Positions 18,494 to 27,051 of a stretch of DNA of 64,000 nt are shown here, one piece after another. The stretch's first letter is position 1; each line of letters starts with the position of its first letter. The position numbers and the translations under genes are program-made. The stretch is from NCBI GenBank assembly GCA_030536145.1, contig JAUNQN010000001.1, positions 59,020 through 123,019 of the forward strand. The letters are read 5' to 3'. The notes under the pieces are model-generated. The model searched no databases. It was not told the DNA's origin and saw nothing but the letters and a program-made list of their open reading frames with translations. This stretch comes from Akkermansia sp. Its GTDB lineage: Bacteria > Verrucomicrobiota > Verrucomicrobiia > Verrucomicrobiales > Akkermansiaceae.

Positions 18494-18992
18494 GGGATTT
18501 TTGAATCATTTCTACCATAAAGCGCAGCAGGGATACCTCCCACGCATCATCCACTCCGCGTATAACAGCGCGGAAACTGTCTCCGGAGCCCAGAGCCTCC
18601 TGGACCACCCGGTCAGCCACTACGGCCGAATCCTCATGCACAAGCCCTTCCAATACCTCTGAACGGCTGAAATGAAACCCGTATTTGAAAAGTGTCTGCA
18701 ATGGGGCGCCGTGCTCACGAAGCCAATCAAAGAAAGCAGCCGATTCCGGGGAGAAGCCCTCCATCTCCACTCCCGCCATATCCGCCGGGCGTATAATCCT
18801 GGGGCGGGCAGCCTCCACCCAGCCAGACCGGACACGGGTTACCCCAACCTCATCCATCAGCTCCGTCACAAGGCGGAAATTAAACCTGGTCTCGCCAAAG
18901 GTGTCGATACGGCGGTCCGGCACATAGAGAACTTGCGTATTCTCCATGGCGTACGCTATATCAAACCGCCCCGGCTGACCCAAGTGCTTCAT
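18450..18992 (-). CDS. Conserved-looking hypothetical protein (180 aa)
   Basis: A 180-residue soluble protein without a signal peptide or membrane segment. The composition is balanced and the sequence looks like a folded domain (FNFRLVTELMDEVGVTRVRSGW; a central Pro/Glu-rich turn; helical end), but I do not recognise the family. Its 3' end overlaps the LysM gene start by 44 nt, and it follows acpP by 66 nt on the same strand, with the acpP terminator in between. The start at ATG 18992 is the first in frame; M16 (18947, MENTQVLYVPDRR) is an alternative. Confidence 0.55.
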   Translation of the reverse strand: MKHLGQPGRFDIAYAMENTQVLYVPDRRIDTFGETRFNFRLVTELMDEVGVTRVRSGWVEAARPRIIRPADMAGVEMEGFSPESAAFFDWLREHGAPLQTLFKYGFHFSRSEVLEGLVHEDSAVVADRVVQEALGSGDSFRAVIRGVDDAWEVSLLRFMVEMIQKSHEINIFDFRRRGLI

Positions 18993-19000
18993 GAAATGAA

Positions 19001-19033
19001 AAAGAGCGGCTCCACCAGATGGAGGAACCGCCC
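19001..19033 (-). terminator. Terminator after acpP
   Basis: On the minus strand a GCGG...CCGC stem with an inner CTCCA/TGGAG pairing (19006-19031) is followed by TTTTT. It sits between the acpP stop and the start of the 180-residue gene. Confidence 0.55.
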
Positions 19034-19058
19034 GTGAAAAAAATCTGTTGCCGGGCTC

Positions 19059-19298
19059 TTAGGCCTTGCACTTCTCGATGTACTCGACGACGTCCTTGAC
19101 GGACTTGAGCTTCTCAGCATCTTCATCGGCGACTTCCACGTCGAACTTGTCTTCGAAAGCCATAACGAGTTCAACCGTGTCAAGGGAGTCGGCACCGAGG
19201 TCCTCGATGAACTTGGCGTCGGAGGTCACCTTTTCCAGATCCACGCTGAGCTGGGCAGCGATGATTTCTTTTACCTGTGATTCGATAGAGTCGGACAT
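19059..19298 (-). CDS. acpP: Acyl carrier protein
   Basis: 79 residues, strongly acidic, with the canonical 4'-phosphopantetheine attachment site in [18 protein letters not shown] (Ser 37). Length and helices match bacterial AcpP, which carries acyl chains in fatty acid and lipid A synthesis. It has its own promoter (19355-19327) with a ~30-nt leader and a downstream terminator, so it is probably monocistronic and highly expressed. It is not in the usual fabF/fabG cluster here. Confidence 0.96.
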   Translation of the reverse strand: MSDSIESQVKEIIAAQLSVDLEKVTSDAKFIEDLGADSLDTVELVMAFEDKFDVEVADEDAEKLKSVKDVVEYIEKCKA

Positions 19299-19326
19299 AT
19301 TGATATGTGACAGTTAATGTGCCGCT

Positions 19327-19355
19327 ATTCTACCCGTATTCTGGCAGACATGCAA
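19327..19355 (-). promoter_or_regulatory. acpP promoter
   Basis: TTGCAT (19355-19350), 17-nt spacer, TAGAAT (19332-19327) on the minus strand. The predicted start site is about 22-28 nt before the acpP ATG. Confidence 0.6.
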
Positions 19356-19389
19356 CCAAAATCGCACAGAAACGAAAAAAAACACATTC

Positions 19390-20115
19390 CTAAAGAAGGG
19401 CAGCAGCGGCTATTCCATTGATAGTCAAGCACTCGTCCACTTCATCAAAAAGCCCTCCGCATGCCGCTAGCAGGGAGGCATCCCCTCCGGTAGCTACCAC
19501 ATACGGCCTCTGTCCGAGCTCATCTGCTACGGACTGGAGGATCTCCCTGACCATCCCCCGGAAAGCCAGGGCCACCCCCGCATGCAGCGCCTCCTGCGTG
19601 GTCTTGCCTATGGTACGTGAAAAGCCCGCACGCGCATCGAGGGGCGGAAGCAGGGAGGTGCGCTCATGCAGGGCATCCGCCATCATCTGCAACCCTGGGG
19701 AAATAACACCGCCCAGGAACAGGGGACCATCCACCACCACATCAAAGGTGGAAGCCGTTCCCAAATCCACCGCCACGGCAGGGAACCTGCCTTTCTGCAC
19801 CACACCCAGGACATTCGCAATGCGGTCGGCACCCAGCGTGGCCGCGCCGGCATAGCCCTTGAGCAGCTGCGGGACCAAGGCTGCATCCACAAGCCTGACA
19901 GGGCAGTTGAAGGCGGCTTGCAGCCGGCTGCAAGCCCACGGAACCACAGAGCACAAACAAACAGAGGAGAACGTCCAGTCCGCAACCAAGGCCTGCACCG
20001 CCTCCCCTTGGATATCGGCAGTAGGAAACACCCGCACGCCGGCAATCATGCGGGAATCCTCAAGCAAGGCAAACTTGGTGCGAGTATTGGAGTTGTCTAT
20101 CAGCAAAATTCCCAT
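19390..20115 (-). CDS. coaX: Type III pantothenate kinase
   Basis: 241 residues. The ASKHA-type N terminus (MGILLIDNSNTRTKFALLED) forms the first phosphate loop. GADRIANVLGVV and VDLGTASTFDVVV supply the pantothenate and second phosphate loops, and VVATGGDASLLA the third; together they identify CoaX rather than CoaA. It phosphorylates pantothenate in the first step of coenzyme A synthesis. The gene starts 6 nt after the stop of the upstream glycosyltransferase, so they form an operon. A link with acpP downstream is fitting, since CoA donates the acyl carrier prosthetic group. Confidence 0.92.
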   Translation of the reverse strand: MGILLIDNSNTRTKFALLEDSRMIAGVRVFPTADIQGEAVQALVADWTFSSVCLCSVVPWACSRLQAAFNCPVRLVDAALVPQLLKGYAGAATLGADRIANVLGVVQKGRFPAVAVDLGTASTFDVVVDGPLFLGGVISPGLQMMADALHERTSLLPPLDARAGFSRTIGKTTQEALHAGVALAFRGMVREILQSVADELGQRPYVVATGGDASLLAACGGLFDEVDECLTINGIAAAALL

Positions 20116-20121
20116 AACACC

Positions 20122-21228
20122 CTATACCAAAAGCCCTTCCACTTTGTCGACGATGCACGGCGCACCCCCGCTGCGGCCGGCCGTCTCCATCGCGCGCACC
20201 TTTGAACTCCACAAGGAAGCCCCATCCCGCAGCAAGCGCCGGACAGCCAAGACCAAATCGCCCGTACTGTCCACCCATTCCCCCGCGCCATCCTCCATCA
20301 GCAACTCCAAGTTTCCCTGCTCCTGGCCGGGCAATGCAAAATTCACCAGCAGGGGCACACGGGCAGCGTATGCCTCGAACACCGTTGCAGCACCGGCTTT
20401 GCCCACATAGAGATGAGCATGGGCAAAAAGAGTATCCATGCGATCAGTGCAAGAAAGCACGTGCACGCAGGCACAAACAGACTCCAATCGGAGCAAACGG
20501 CTTATCCCCCTGCTCCGCTGCCCAGCCAGAACTGTAATATCAGCCAATGGATAGGCCGTGGCCAGAGCCTTTATATCACGGCACACCCGCCGTGTAGAAC
20601 AATAAGCCCCATACACAATCCGCAGATTATCCGCAGTAGGTGGCGTATGTGCAGCTGCACAGGAAAAAGCCCGTCTCACAGGAAAACCGGTGCAGGCTAC
20701 GGTAGCGGAATCCAGGCCGAATGTACCTACCACCTTCTCGGCAGACAGCTCATCGGGCACACACACAAGCGGGGCGCATGAGAGCATCCAAGGACGACTG
20801 ATTTCACGGGCATCTGTCACCACCACCACGTAAGGAGGCACACTCTCCCCCCGGCTGGCCATATCATCCAGCATATAGGCATACAAGGGATATGTACACA
20901 CCACACAATCCGGCTCGTATTCCTCCAAGAGCCCGGAGATTACCCTCATGCACCCTTTCATGACAGGCAGGCACATGGCACCACGCCAATCTGCCGTATC
21001 CGTGCAAGAATAAGCCACCCCCCATAGCCAAGGCATACGCCGCACACAAAAGTTGTAGAAGCGCTGAGTGAGCCCGAAGAACCTCGGGCTTGACATGGCA
21101 CAGGGATCAACAGTACGGGTTTGCCACCCGCGTACGGAAAACTCTTCCGCCAATGCGGCTGCTGCAGAATGGTGGCCCCGGCCATACCCTACAGACAACA
21201 AAAGGACTCTCCTGGCAGCGTGTTGCAT
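20122..21228 (-). CDS. GT28-type glycosyltransferase of the MGDG synthase / MurG-like group
   Basis: 368 residues. The N-terminal LLLSVGYGRGHHSAAAALAEEF is the Gly/His-rich acceptor loop of monogalactosyldiacylglycerol synthase-like and UgtP enzymes. The C-terminal donor site shows YVGKAGAATVFEAYAARVPLLV, followed by QEQGNLELLMEDGAG. Such enzymes move a hexose from UDP-sugar to diacylglycerol or a related lipid at the inner membrane. The substrate is not predictable from sequence. Its ATG is only 3 nt beyond the U-tract of a strong hairpin (21232-21267), so expression may depend on read-through. It is followed at 6 nt by coaX. Confidence 0.75.
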   Translation of the reverse strand: MQHAARRVLLLSVGYGRGHHSAAAALAEEFSVRGWQTRTVDPCAMSSPRFFGLTQRFYNFCVRRMPWLWGVAYSCTDTADWRGAMCLPVMKGCMRVISGLLEEYEPDCVVCTYPLYAYMLDDMASRGESVPPYVVVVTDAREISRPWMLSCAPLVCVPDELSAEKVVGTFGLDSATVACTGFPVRRAFSCAAAHTPPTADNLRIVYGAYCSTRRVCRDIKALATAYPLADITVLAGQRSRGISRLLRLESVCACVHVLSCTDRMDTLFAHAHLYVGKAGAATVFEAYAARVPLLVNFALPGQEQGNLELLMEDGAGEWVDSTGDLVLAVRRLLRDGASLWSSKVRAMETAGRSGGAPCIVDKVEGLLV

Positions 21229-21231
21229 GAC

Positions 21232-21267
21232 AAAAACGGGCTCCGGCCCTTTTCAAGACCGGAGCCC
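21232..21267 (-). terminator. Terminator or attenuator abutting a glycosyltransferase start codon
   Basis: GGGCTCCGG pairs with CCGGAGCCC (21267-21259 and 21246-21238), followed on the minus strand by TTTTT (21236-21232). The next gene starts at 21228. Confidence 0.65.
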
Positions 21268-21285
21268 CAGGCAAACATTTCACCA

Positions 21286-21903
21286 TTAGGGACCGACAGA
21301 ACTCGGACGGCCCTCAGACAACGGGCGCTTGGGCACGTTGATGATATCACCGGGATACAGCACAATAGCTCGATCCTTCGCACTGAAGTAATCATACTTG
21401 CGCGTCACACCCCTGCGCGTAATCTGGACATAGCGGGAACCGTAATCGGAAATATCGCCGCAATCCAGCAGAGCTTCAATCAACGTCATACCCTCACGAT
21501 AGGGCAGGTTCTTCTTCCCGCCGACGTAGCCCGTCACCTGCACAAAACGGCGTTCAAGCTCCTGAGAATTGTCAACACCCAGGGTCACCTGCACAATCGG
21601 GTCCCGATAAATCTTCTGGGCCACATATTGGCTGCGGATCAGGGCCTCGATATCCCGGGCGGTCTTGCCGAGTACATGCGTGCGGCCGGAGAGGTAAGGC
21701 AGCGTAATAGTGCCGTCCCCGCGGTTTACAGTATAACGGCCGTTAACTGTGGCCGAATCCTCGGAAGGTATATTCTTCAAGGCAACGGTAACGGCACCAC
21801 CCTTCACCGCACGCGGTTCAGAGTAGGAATTCTGGGCAGATGCAGGCACAGTGAATGTCACAGCCGCCAGCACAGCCAATGCAATGCTCCAAATCTTGAT
21901 CAT
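21286..21903 (-). CDS. Polysaccharide export protein (Wza/Poly_export family)
   Basis: 205 residues. A signal peptide (MIKIWSIALAVLAAVTFTVPASA) precedes a Poly_export domain: VNRGDGTITLPYLSGRTHVLGKTARDIEALI. An SLBB-like beta-grasp region follows (VQVTGYVGGKKNLPYREGMTLIEALLDCG) and ends in YPGDIINVPKR. The family forms the outer-membrane channel for capsule or exopolysaccharide. There is no lipobox Cys, and the protein is shorter than E. coli Wza, as is common in Verrucomicrobiota-type sets. It follows the autokinase gene by 18 nt in the export operon. Confidence 0.85.
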   Translation of the reverse strand: MIKIWSIALAVLAAVTFTVPASAQNSYSEPRAVKGGAVTVALKNIPSEDSATVNGRYTVNRGDGTITLPYLSGRTHVLGKTARDIEALIRSQYVAQKIYRDPIVQVTLGVDNSQELERRFVQVTGYVGGKKNLPYREGMTLIEALLDCGDISDYGSRYVQITRRGVTRKYDYFSAKDRAIVLYPGDIINVPKRPLSEGRPSSVGP

Positions 21904-21921
21904 ATGCTCTCTTGATTGTAA

Positions 21922-24144
21922 TTAGTACATGTCTCCATCGTCAGTCCCCTTGTCCTCGGGAACGTGGTGTTCCTTGGTCTTCTCGGCGGAACGGGAAGCT
22001 GCAGCCATACCCGGAGTGACAGGCTCCTTGCGGGAGCGGTCATTCGTGTAGTATGAATAGTACGTGGTGTAATACTGGTACTGGGTATCACCGGTAATAT
22101 CCACATTGTTCATAATGAGCCCCATCAGCTGACCGCCTGCATTCTGGATAAGACTCTTGGTACGCAGCAGTGCCTTCAGCGGCATCTTGCGGGGTTGCAG
22201 CACCAGCAGTGTTGCATCCGCCTTGCTCACCAGCAGGGAGGCGTCACTCACACCCAGCACGGGCGGAGAGTCAAACAGCACCACGTCGAAACGCTTGGAA
22301 ACCTCTGTAATCAGCTGCTCCATGCGGAATGAGCCAATCATACCGCTGGGATCCGCAGGCACGGGACCGCTCGGCATCAGGTACAGGTTGGGCACACTCG
22401 TCTGGAAAATAACTTCCTTCAGTTCCTTGGCCCCGGCCAGATAGTTGGAAAGGCCCAAATCGCTCTTCAACTCGGCATAGCGGGCCAGACGCGGGCGTCG
22501 CAAGTCGGCATCCACCATCAGCGTGCTGTACCCTGCCTGGGCAAACACGTATGCCAGGTTGCTCAGCGTGGTCGTCTTGCCTTCACCGGCATTGGAGGAA
22601 ACCACCGCAAAGGTTGTTGCCTTGTACAGGGACTTTTTAAGTTCTATGTTCGTGCGCAGGATTCGGTAGGCTTCTGCATCGGGGCTGGAATTGCCCTGCA
22701 GAATCAGCAGACCGGCATCCTGGGGAATCACACCCAGCACGGGCAGGCCCAAGCCGCGCTCTGCGTCCTCCAGTGTCTTGATGGAGGTATCGAAATAGTC
22801 GAACACGAACGCAACGATAATACCCAGCACAATACCCACGACAGCACCCACAATCAGGTTGAGGCGATAGTTCGGGCTGGAGGGCACGCTAGCCACACCA
22901 GGGCGGCTGTATATCTCAAGACAGGTACGCGGAGCAAGCATGCGCATCTTGTCGGCAATGTAATCGTTCTCCAGCTTGTCGAAGCGTGCCTTTTCAGCAG
23001 AATACTCCTGAAGGGCAGACTTTACCTTCTGGTCTTCCAGGGTCTTGTCGCGCAGACGGTCCTTGGCGGCATCGCAACGCTCGGTCAAATCACGCAGCTC
23101 TGACTTTTTGACATCCAACTGGTCAGCCATGGCATCACGCATTCCGATAAGCTCGGCATACAGCTGCTCACGGGTATTCTTGTGCTGTTCTTCCAAACGG
23201 AGCATAGAGGGATGGCGCTCACCATATCCGCTGAGCAGCATCTTGTCCTTCTCATCCTCCTCCTTGTTGAACTGCTCGTTCAGGGAACGCACCTTGGCAG
23301 AGCAGTAGGATTCAGCAGTCAGCAGGCCTGTTCGAGTCACATAGCTGAGCAAATCCTCATCCTTGAGAGCCTGGAGCTTACCAATGTGAACAGTCATTTT
23401 AGCAATCTCAGACTCCGTTGCCAGACGCTGGCTATTGAGACTAGCGAGAATCGACTCTTCGTTATCTGTGGTTTGCGGAGCACTAGAACCGTTGCTGTCC
23501 CACAAGTGAGTGACGTACCTCCCGGAGCGGATATACTGGCGCAGCACATCGGCCTTTCTCTCCAGCTCGTCCTGGCGGGAACGCAGCACCTCATAGCGTT
23601 TGTTGATAGCCTCGTTGATGACAGCATTTTCCTTCTCCTCGCGGATTTCTTTGTACACATCCACCACGCCCTGGCAAATCTGCTGGGCCACGCGGGGATC
23701 AGAGCCGGTAACGCTAATATCTACCAGGTTGGTATTCTTTCTCGGCATGATACGAATCATACCGGAGAGCATGCCGGCTGCAGACACCTCATCTGTCTTC
23801 CACTCGTTGGGCAAATCCAGCTTGTTGGCAAGCGCAATCAGGTTCTGCTGGGAAACCATGATTTCAAACTGGGTCTGCATGTAGGAGCCAGTCTCGCTCA
23901 TCACGGCATTGATGGGGTTGACCCCGCTGTTCGCCACATTGATGATTTCCCTCGGCGGCTTAATCTCGGCCGTCATATAGCTTGAGTAGCGCGGTGTCAT
24001 CATTTTGGTGATAACGGCGCAACTCACAAAAACGAGAAGAAACACCAACAGGGTCTCCTTCCAGCGGGATCGGAGCACCTGCAAATAATCCTGCGCATGG
24101 AGCATGGCTTCTCCCTGCGTCTGCTGAGCTGTATTACCTATCAT
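21922..24144 (-). CDS. Polysaccharide co-polymerase with C-terminal tyrosine autokinase (Wzc-like)
   Basis: 740 residues. A Wzz domain has transmembrane helices near residues 31-48 and 429-449 and a long coiled-coil periplasmic part (about 160-400). The cytoplasmic BY-kinase shows Walker A SSNAGEGKTT (516-525), Walker A' VDADLRRPR (544-552) and Walker B VVLFDSPP (621-628). A tyrosine cluster lies at 689-699 (YQYYTTYYSYY), with a further terminal Tyr 740. These proteins set chain length and control export by cycles of autophosphorylation. The start at 24144 gives a hydrophilic N terminus; M14 (MLHAQDYLQVLRSRW) is an alternative. It lies between the beta-barrel gene and the Wza-like gene. Confidence 0.9.
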   Translation of the reverse strand: MIGNTAQQTQGEAMLHAQDYLQVLRSRWKETLLVFLLVFVSCAVITKMMTPRYSSYMTAEIKPPREIINVANSGVNPINAVMSETGSYMQTQFEIMVSQQNLIALANKLDLPNEWKTDEVSAAGMLSGMIRIMPRKNTNLVDISVTGSDPRVAQQICQGVVDVYKEIREEKENAVINEAINKRYEVLRSRQDELERKADVLRQYIRSGRYVTHLWDSNGSSAPQTTDNEESILASLNSQRLATESEIAKMTVHIGKLQALKDEDLLSYVTRTGLLTAESYCSAKVRSLNEQFNKEEDEKDKMLLSGYGERHPSMLRLEEQHKNTREQLYAELIGMRDAMADQLDVKKSELRDLTERCDAAKDRLRDKTLEDQKVKSALQEYSAEKARFDKLENDYIADKMRMLAPRTCLEIYSRPGVASVPSSPNYRLNLIVGAVVGIVLGIIVAFVFDYFDTSIKTLEDAERGLGLPVLGVIPQDAGLLILQGNSSPDAEAYRILRTNIELKKSLYKATTFAVVSSNAGEGKTTTLSNLAYVFAQAGYSTLMVDADLRRPRLARYAELKSDLGLSNYLAGAKELKEVIFQTSVPNLYLMPSGPVPADPSGMIGSFRMEQLITEVSKRFDVVLFDSPPVLGVSDASLLVSKADATLLVLQPRKMPLKALLRTKSLIQNAGGQLMGLIMNNVDITGDTQYQYYTTYYSYYTNDRSRKEPVTPGMAAASRSAEKTKEHHVPEDKGTDDGDMY

Positions 24145-24201
24145 ATCTGTTTATCCTGAAATGAGACTTCCGGGGAGAGGAACCGGAAGTCCGCGGTTTT
24201 A

Positions 24202-25407
24202 TCAGAAGGAGTAAGAAGTACCGACGGTCACATGATTCCTGACGTAACGGTATTCACCGCCACCATTGTTAGAGGACGTACTGATGGTACAATTGTAGTT
24301 GACATGACCACTGAGACGGTCTGTAAACTTAAAGGAAACGCCAAGGGTTGGAGTCACCGTTGTACGGGAACTGTTCCCCAGCCCCCGCTCACCGCGGGAA
24401 TAATTGCTCTGCAACAGGGAACACCCCATGGTGAAGGAGAGCTCCGGGTGCCAACTGTACGACAGGTTGGCACCTACGCGCCACGTGGGATTAGAAAGGT
24501 AATTCAAACCCACACCCCGGTAGGTGTCGATATTCTCGTTATCCAAGGACAGATAGGAATTCACGCTCAAGCCTTCGGCCACGCGGCGGTTGTACCCGGC
24601 GCGTACATTCGGAGACCATATTTGCTTGCCATGAATTAACTTTTGCTGGATGCCTACGCTGAGGTTGGCACTGGAGAAGGCATCAATAGAACGATTGACC
24701 CCCAAGGTCAAGGACAAATTATTGGAATTGTACCCGTAATCGCGCAAATCGTACCGATAACTCATTGAGAGAGAGTAGGATGTCAAGTCGCCCGGTCGCA
24801 AGCTCAGGCTCATGCCGGCATTAACGTATTGGCGATTATCCACTTGGTATGTGGAATTCGTGTAAATATTGCCGCTATATGAGGCATTTGCCGACCAGCT
24901 CCAGCGTGCATCCATAGCCCGGGAGAAACTGTCGCTGACAGACCAGTTGAAGCAATCGCCCTGCCTGCGGGCAGCGGAAATACCATTGGCGTAATCCGGT
25001 TCAGGCGTGTAGCGCACGGACAAGCTCATGGAATTATCCATCATGTCATTGAGCTTGTGGCTCCACGTTGCGCTCACACTGTTGTTGGAGAACAACTTCT
25101 GACCAGAGCTGTTGGCAGACTTGAGATAGTACGTAGCTCCCAGGTTTGCAGAATAGCTCACCTTCTCAGCGGATTCGAAATCGGCGTATGTTGCACCCAG
25201 AGAGGCTGAAAGCAACAGGGAACTCGTCTTGTCCGTCTTTTGGGAATTCACGTTGTCATCGTAGCCAACGCTACCGGAAACGGAATAGCGGACGGCATGA
25301 GACTCCGGCAAGCCGATTGTCGGAGCAGTATCGTACAGGGACAAAGCAAAACCTTTGCCTGCCGCAAGAGCAAGCAGGCAAAGGCTTTTCAGATATAGGG
25401 ATTTCAT
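24202..25407 (-). CDS. Outer-membrane beta-barrel protein of the exopolysaccharide locus
   Basis: 401 residues with a signal peptide (MKSLYLKSLCLLALAAGKGFA). Alternating polar/hydrophobic strands follow, rich in Ser, Asn, Tyr and Gly (for example YSVSGSVGYDDNVNSQ, LSLTLGVNRSIDAFSSANLSVG), and the protein ends in GTSYSF. A terminal Phe is the recognition signal for outer-membrane barrel assembly. The VGYDDNV opening is typical of barrels found beside Wzc/Wza sets. It probably forms a secretion pore or surface anchor for the polymer. A 9-bp hairpin (24165-24191) follows the stop codon without a U-tract. Confidence 0.75.
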   Translation of the reverse strand: MKSLYLKSLCLLALAAGKGFALSLYDTAPTIGLPESHAVRYSVSGSVGYDDNVNSQKTDKTSSLLLSASLGATYADFESAEKVSYSANLGATYYLKSANSSGQKLFSNNSVSATWSHKLNDMMDNSMSLSVRYTPEPDYANGISAARRQGDCFNWSVSDSFSRAMDARWSWSANASYSGNIYTNSTYQVDNRQYVNAGMSLSLRPGDLTSYSLSMSYRYDLRDYGYNSNNLSLTLGVNRSIDAFSSANLSVGIQQKLIHGKQIWSPNVRAGYNRRVAEGLSVNSYLSLDNENIDTYRGVGLNYLSNPTWRVGANLSYSWHPELSFTMGCSLLQSNYSRGERGLGNSSRTTVTPTLGVSFKFTDRLSGHVNYNCTISTSSNNGGGEYRYVRNHVTVGTSYSF

Positions 25408-25450
25408 GTTATCGGCGTGTTATGTAACGGCCTGATGAAACGATAGGACT

Positions 25451-25999
25451 TTAGTTCTGGGGGGAAATGGGAGCCGGAGTCACCGGGGTAGGAACACGCG
25501 TGGAAGATTCACGGCGCTTCTGCACCGTAGAGCCGCCAGCCATGACAGGACCGTTGGTGTTCACGCCCAGCTGGTTCACGGACTTCTCGATATTCATGCG
25601 CTCCAGGGAGGAAAGGAGAAGAGGATCCACAACGGAAGCGAGGGTGGCAGACGCTGCATTCTCCTGCAGGGCCTTTTCCAAGGCCTTGAGAAGAGCCACC
25701 GTATTGGCTACCTTGGCATCAGTCGTCGTGGTCCTCTTGGTGTACGCCTCATAGGCAGCGGGCAGGTAGGGGTAAAGGCTGGAGCCGTTCAGCACAGCCT
25801 TGAAAACCGTGGACACCTCTTCGGCAACCCACTTGTTGCTCTGGGCAATCGCACCTTCGAACACGCCGGCAGCCTTGTCGGCACCGGCCTGTTTGGCGGC
25901 CGCAGCCACCTGCTTGACATCCACATTGGCGGCATTCACCACCGGGGCAGCCACAGCCGCCACCAGCAGGACCAGTGCAAGAACATTCTTAATTTTCAT
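25451..25999 (-). CDS. Secreted Ala-rich hypothetical protein
   Basis: 182 residues: signal peptide (MKIKNVLALVLLVAAVAAPVVNA), then an Ala/Val-rich helical domain, and a disordered C-terminal tail rich in Ser, Thr and Pro (RRESSTRVPTPVTPAPISPQN). No recognisable motif. It starts 26 nt after a tRNA-Gly gene on the same strand and is followed after 43 nt by the beta-barrel gene. It is therefore probably the first protein gene of a tRNA-headed operon for polysaccharide export. A periplasmic helper role is possible but unproven. Confidence 0.6.
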   Translation of the reverse strand: MKIKNVLALVLLVAAVAAPVVNAANVDVKQVAAAAKQAGADKAAGVFEGAIAQSNKWVAEEVSTVFKAVLNGSSLYPYLPAAYEAYTKRTTTTDAKVANTVALLKALEKALQENAASATLASVVDPLLLSSLERMNIEKSVNQLGVNTNGPVMAGGSTVQKRRESSTRVPTPVTPAPISPQN

Positions 26000-26024
26000 A
26001 GTTACGCGTAGGTTAAAGGTTTGA

Positions 26025-26095
26025 AGCGGGTAGCGGGAATCGAACCCGCATGATCAGCTTGGAAGGCTGGAGCTTTACCATTAAGCTATACCCGC
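26025..26095 (-). tRNA. tRNA-Gly (anticodon TCC)
   Basis: The minus strand folds into a full cloverleaf. The acceptor stem GCGGGTA/TACCCGC has 7 bp, the anticodon loop CTTCCAA centres on TCC, and the T arm is GCGGG-TTCGATT-CCCGC. CCA is not encoded. The promoter is at 26140-26112, and no terminator separates the tRNA from the secreted-protein gene downstream. Confidence 0.93.
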
Positions 26096-26111
26096 TTTTG
26101 GGTACACGCAA

Positions 26112-26140
26112 ATGCTAGCACGCCCCGCCCCGTTTGGCAA
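26112..26140 (-). promoter_or_regulatory. Promoter for tRNA-Gly(TCC) and the export operon
   Basis: TTGCCA (26140-26135), 17-nt spacer, TAGCAT (26117-26112) on the minus strand, about 17 nt before the mature tRNA 5' end. Confidence 0.6.
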
Positions 26141-26177
26141 GCGCATTTTGCAAAAATTACAAAAAAAGTCTTTTTGC

Positions 26178-26206
26178 TTGACACGGGACCCCATTTCCGC
26201 TATACT
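26178..26206 (+). promoter_or_regulatory. Promoter of tRNA-Gly(CCC)
   Basis: Near-consensus TTGACA (26178-26183), 17-nt spacer, TATACT (26201-26206), ending 14 nt before the tRNA. Confidence 0.75.
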
Positions 26207-26220
26207 GCGCCCAGCACCAC

Positions 26221-26291
26221 GCGGGTGTCGTTTAGTGGCAGGACACGTGCTTCCCAAGCATGCGACGCGGGTTCGATTCCCGCCACCCGTA
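26221..26291 (+). tRNA. tRNA-Gly (anticodon CCC)
   Basis: Cloverleaf with acceptor GCGGGTG/CACCCGT (first pair a G-U wobble), anticodon loop TTCCCAA reading CCC, and T arm GCGGG-TTCGATT-CCCGC. The discriminator is A 26291 and CCA is not encoded. It is divergent from tRNA-Gly(TCC), with an intrinsic terminator directly downstream. Confidence 0.92.
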
Positions 26292-26298
26292 CTTTCCG

Positions 26299-26333
26299 GC
26301 AGGAGCTGCAACCATGCAGCTCCTGCTTTTTTT
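26299..26333 (+). terminator. Intrinsic terminator of tRNA-Gly(CCC)
   Basis: A perfect 12-bp stem GCAGGAGCTGCA / TGCAGCTCCTGC with ACCA loop, followed by seven T. Confidence 0.92.
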
Positions 26334-26430
26334 GTAAAGCCATCCAGATTTTTAAGAAAACTTAGATAAAACAGTTGACTTTTCCTAAGTATATGGTTTA
26401 CTACTGGCACGTAGCTGATTTTCTTGCCGC

Positions 26431-27051
26431 ATGAGACCAGAACCGCCATACCGCCAAATGGAGCTCAATCCCCACACAGCAGACGGAGAGATACATTCTC
26501 CGGAGCAGGCGTATGCGGAAATGGAGAAGGCACGCCAGAAAATGGCCTTCTACGAATCACAGAGGGCCCAGCTAGAGGAGCAGCGGCGCGAACTGCAAAT
26601 CAACACGGAGCAGAAACTCCTGTTCACGGAGAGCCTGAATGAAATCGGCACCAAGATTCACAATGCCGTGCGGAGGTTCGAGGCGGAACTGGAATCCATG
26701 GACAGGGAGCAGCGGGACGTGGAGCAGGCCTGCGAGTGCCTGAAGAAGCACCTGCAGATACTCTCCGCCCTGCAACCGACCAACTGGAGCAACGAGGGCC
26801 TGCGCGAGCGCTTGAAAGAGGCCCTGCCCCGCCTGGAAATGGCGGAGAACGATTTTCACGAAATCTATATAGGCGGGCACAAGTACCACCACACGGACAT
26901 CTTCATGCACAAGCCGGGTGCGGAGGAACGGCAGGGGCTGGACTGGGCTGCCATCAAGGAGCAGCTGCTGAAAGGCCTGGCATTCCACCTGCCGCTCTTC
27001 CTGCTCATGCTCATCACTTGGATTATCTACCTCATCGCCACAGCACCATGA
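26431..27051 (+). CDS. Coiled-coil protein with one C-terminal membrane segment
   Basis: 206 residues. Residues ~28-120 are a long heptad-rich coiled coil (EQAYAEMEKARQKMAFYESQ and onward). A short globular part contains YIGGHKYHHTDIFMHK, and a single C-terminal transmembrane helix (LKGLAFHLPLFLLMLITWIIYLI) makes it tail-anchored. No enzymatic motif is seen. A promoter-like TTGACT (26375) - 16 - TTTACT lies upstream. It overlaps the next gene by 4 nt (ATGA), and that gene also ends in a membrane helix. The pair precedes gatCA; a functional connection is not evident. M10 (26458) is an alternative start. Confidence 0.6.
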   Translation: MRPEPPYRQMELNPHTADGEIHSPEQAYAEMEKARQKMAFYESQRAQLEEQRRELQINTEQKLLFTESLNEIGTKIHNAVRRFEAELESMDREQRDVEQACECLKKHLQILSALQPTNWSNEGLRERLKEALPRLEMAENDFHEIYIGGHKYHHTDIFMHKPGAEERQGLDWAAIKEQLLKGLAFHLPLFLLMLITWIIYLIATAP

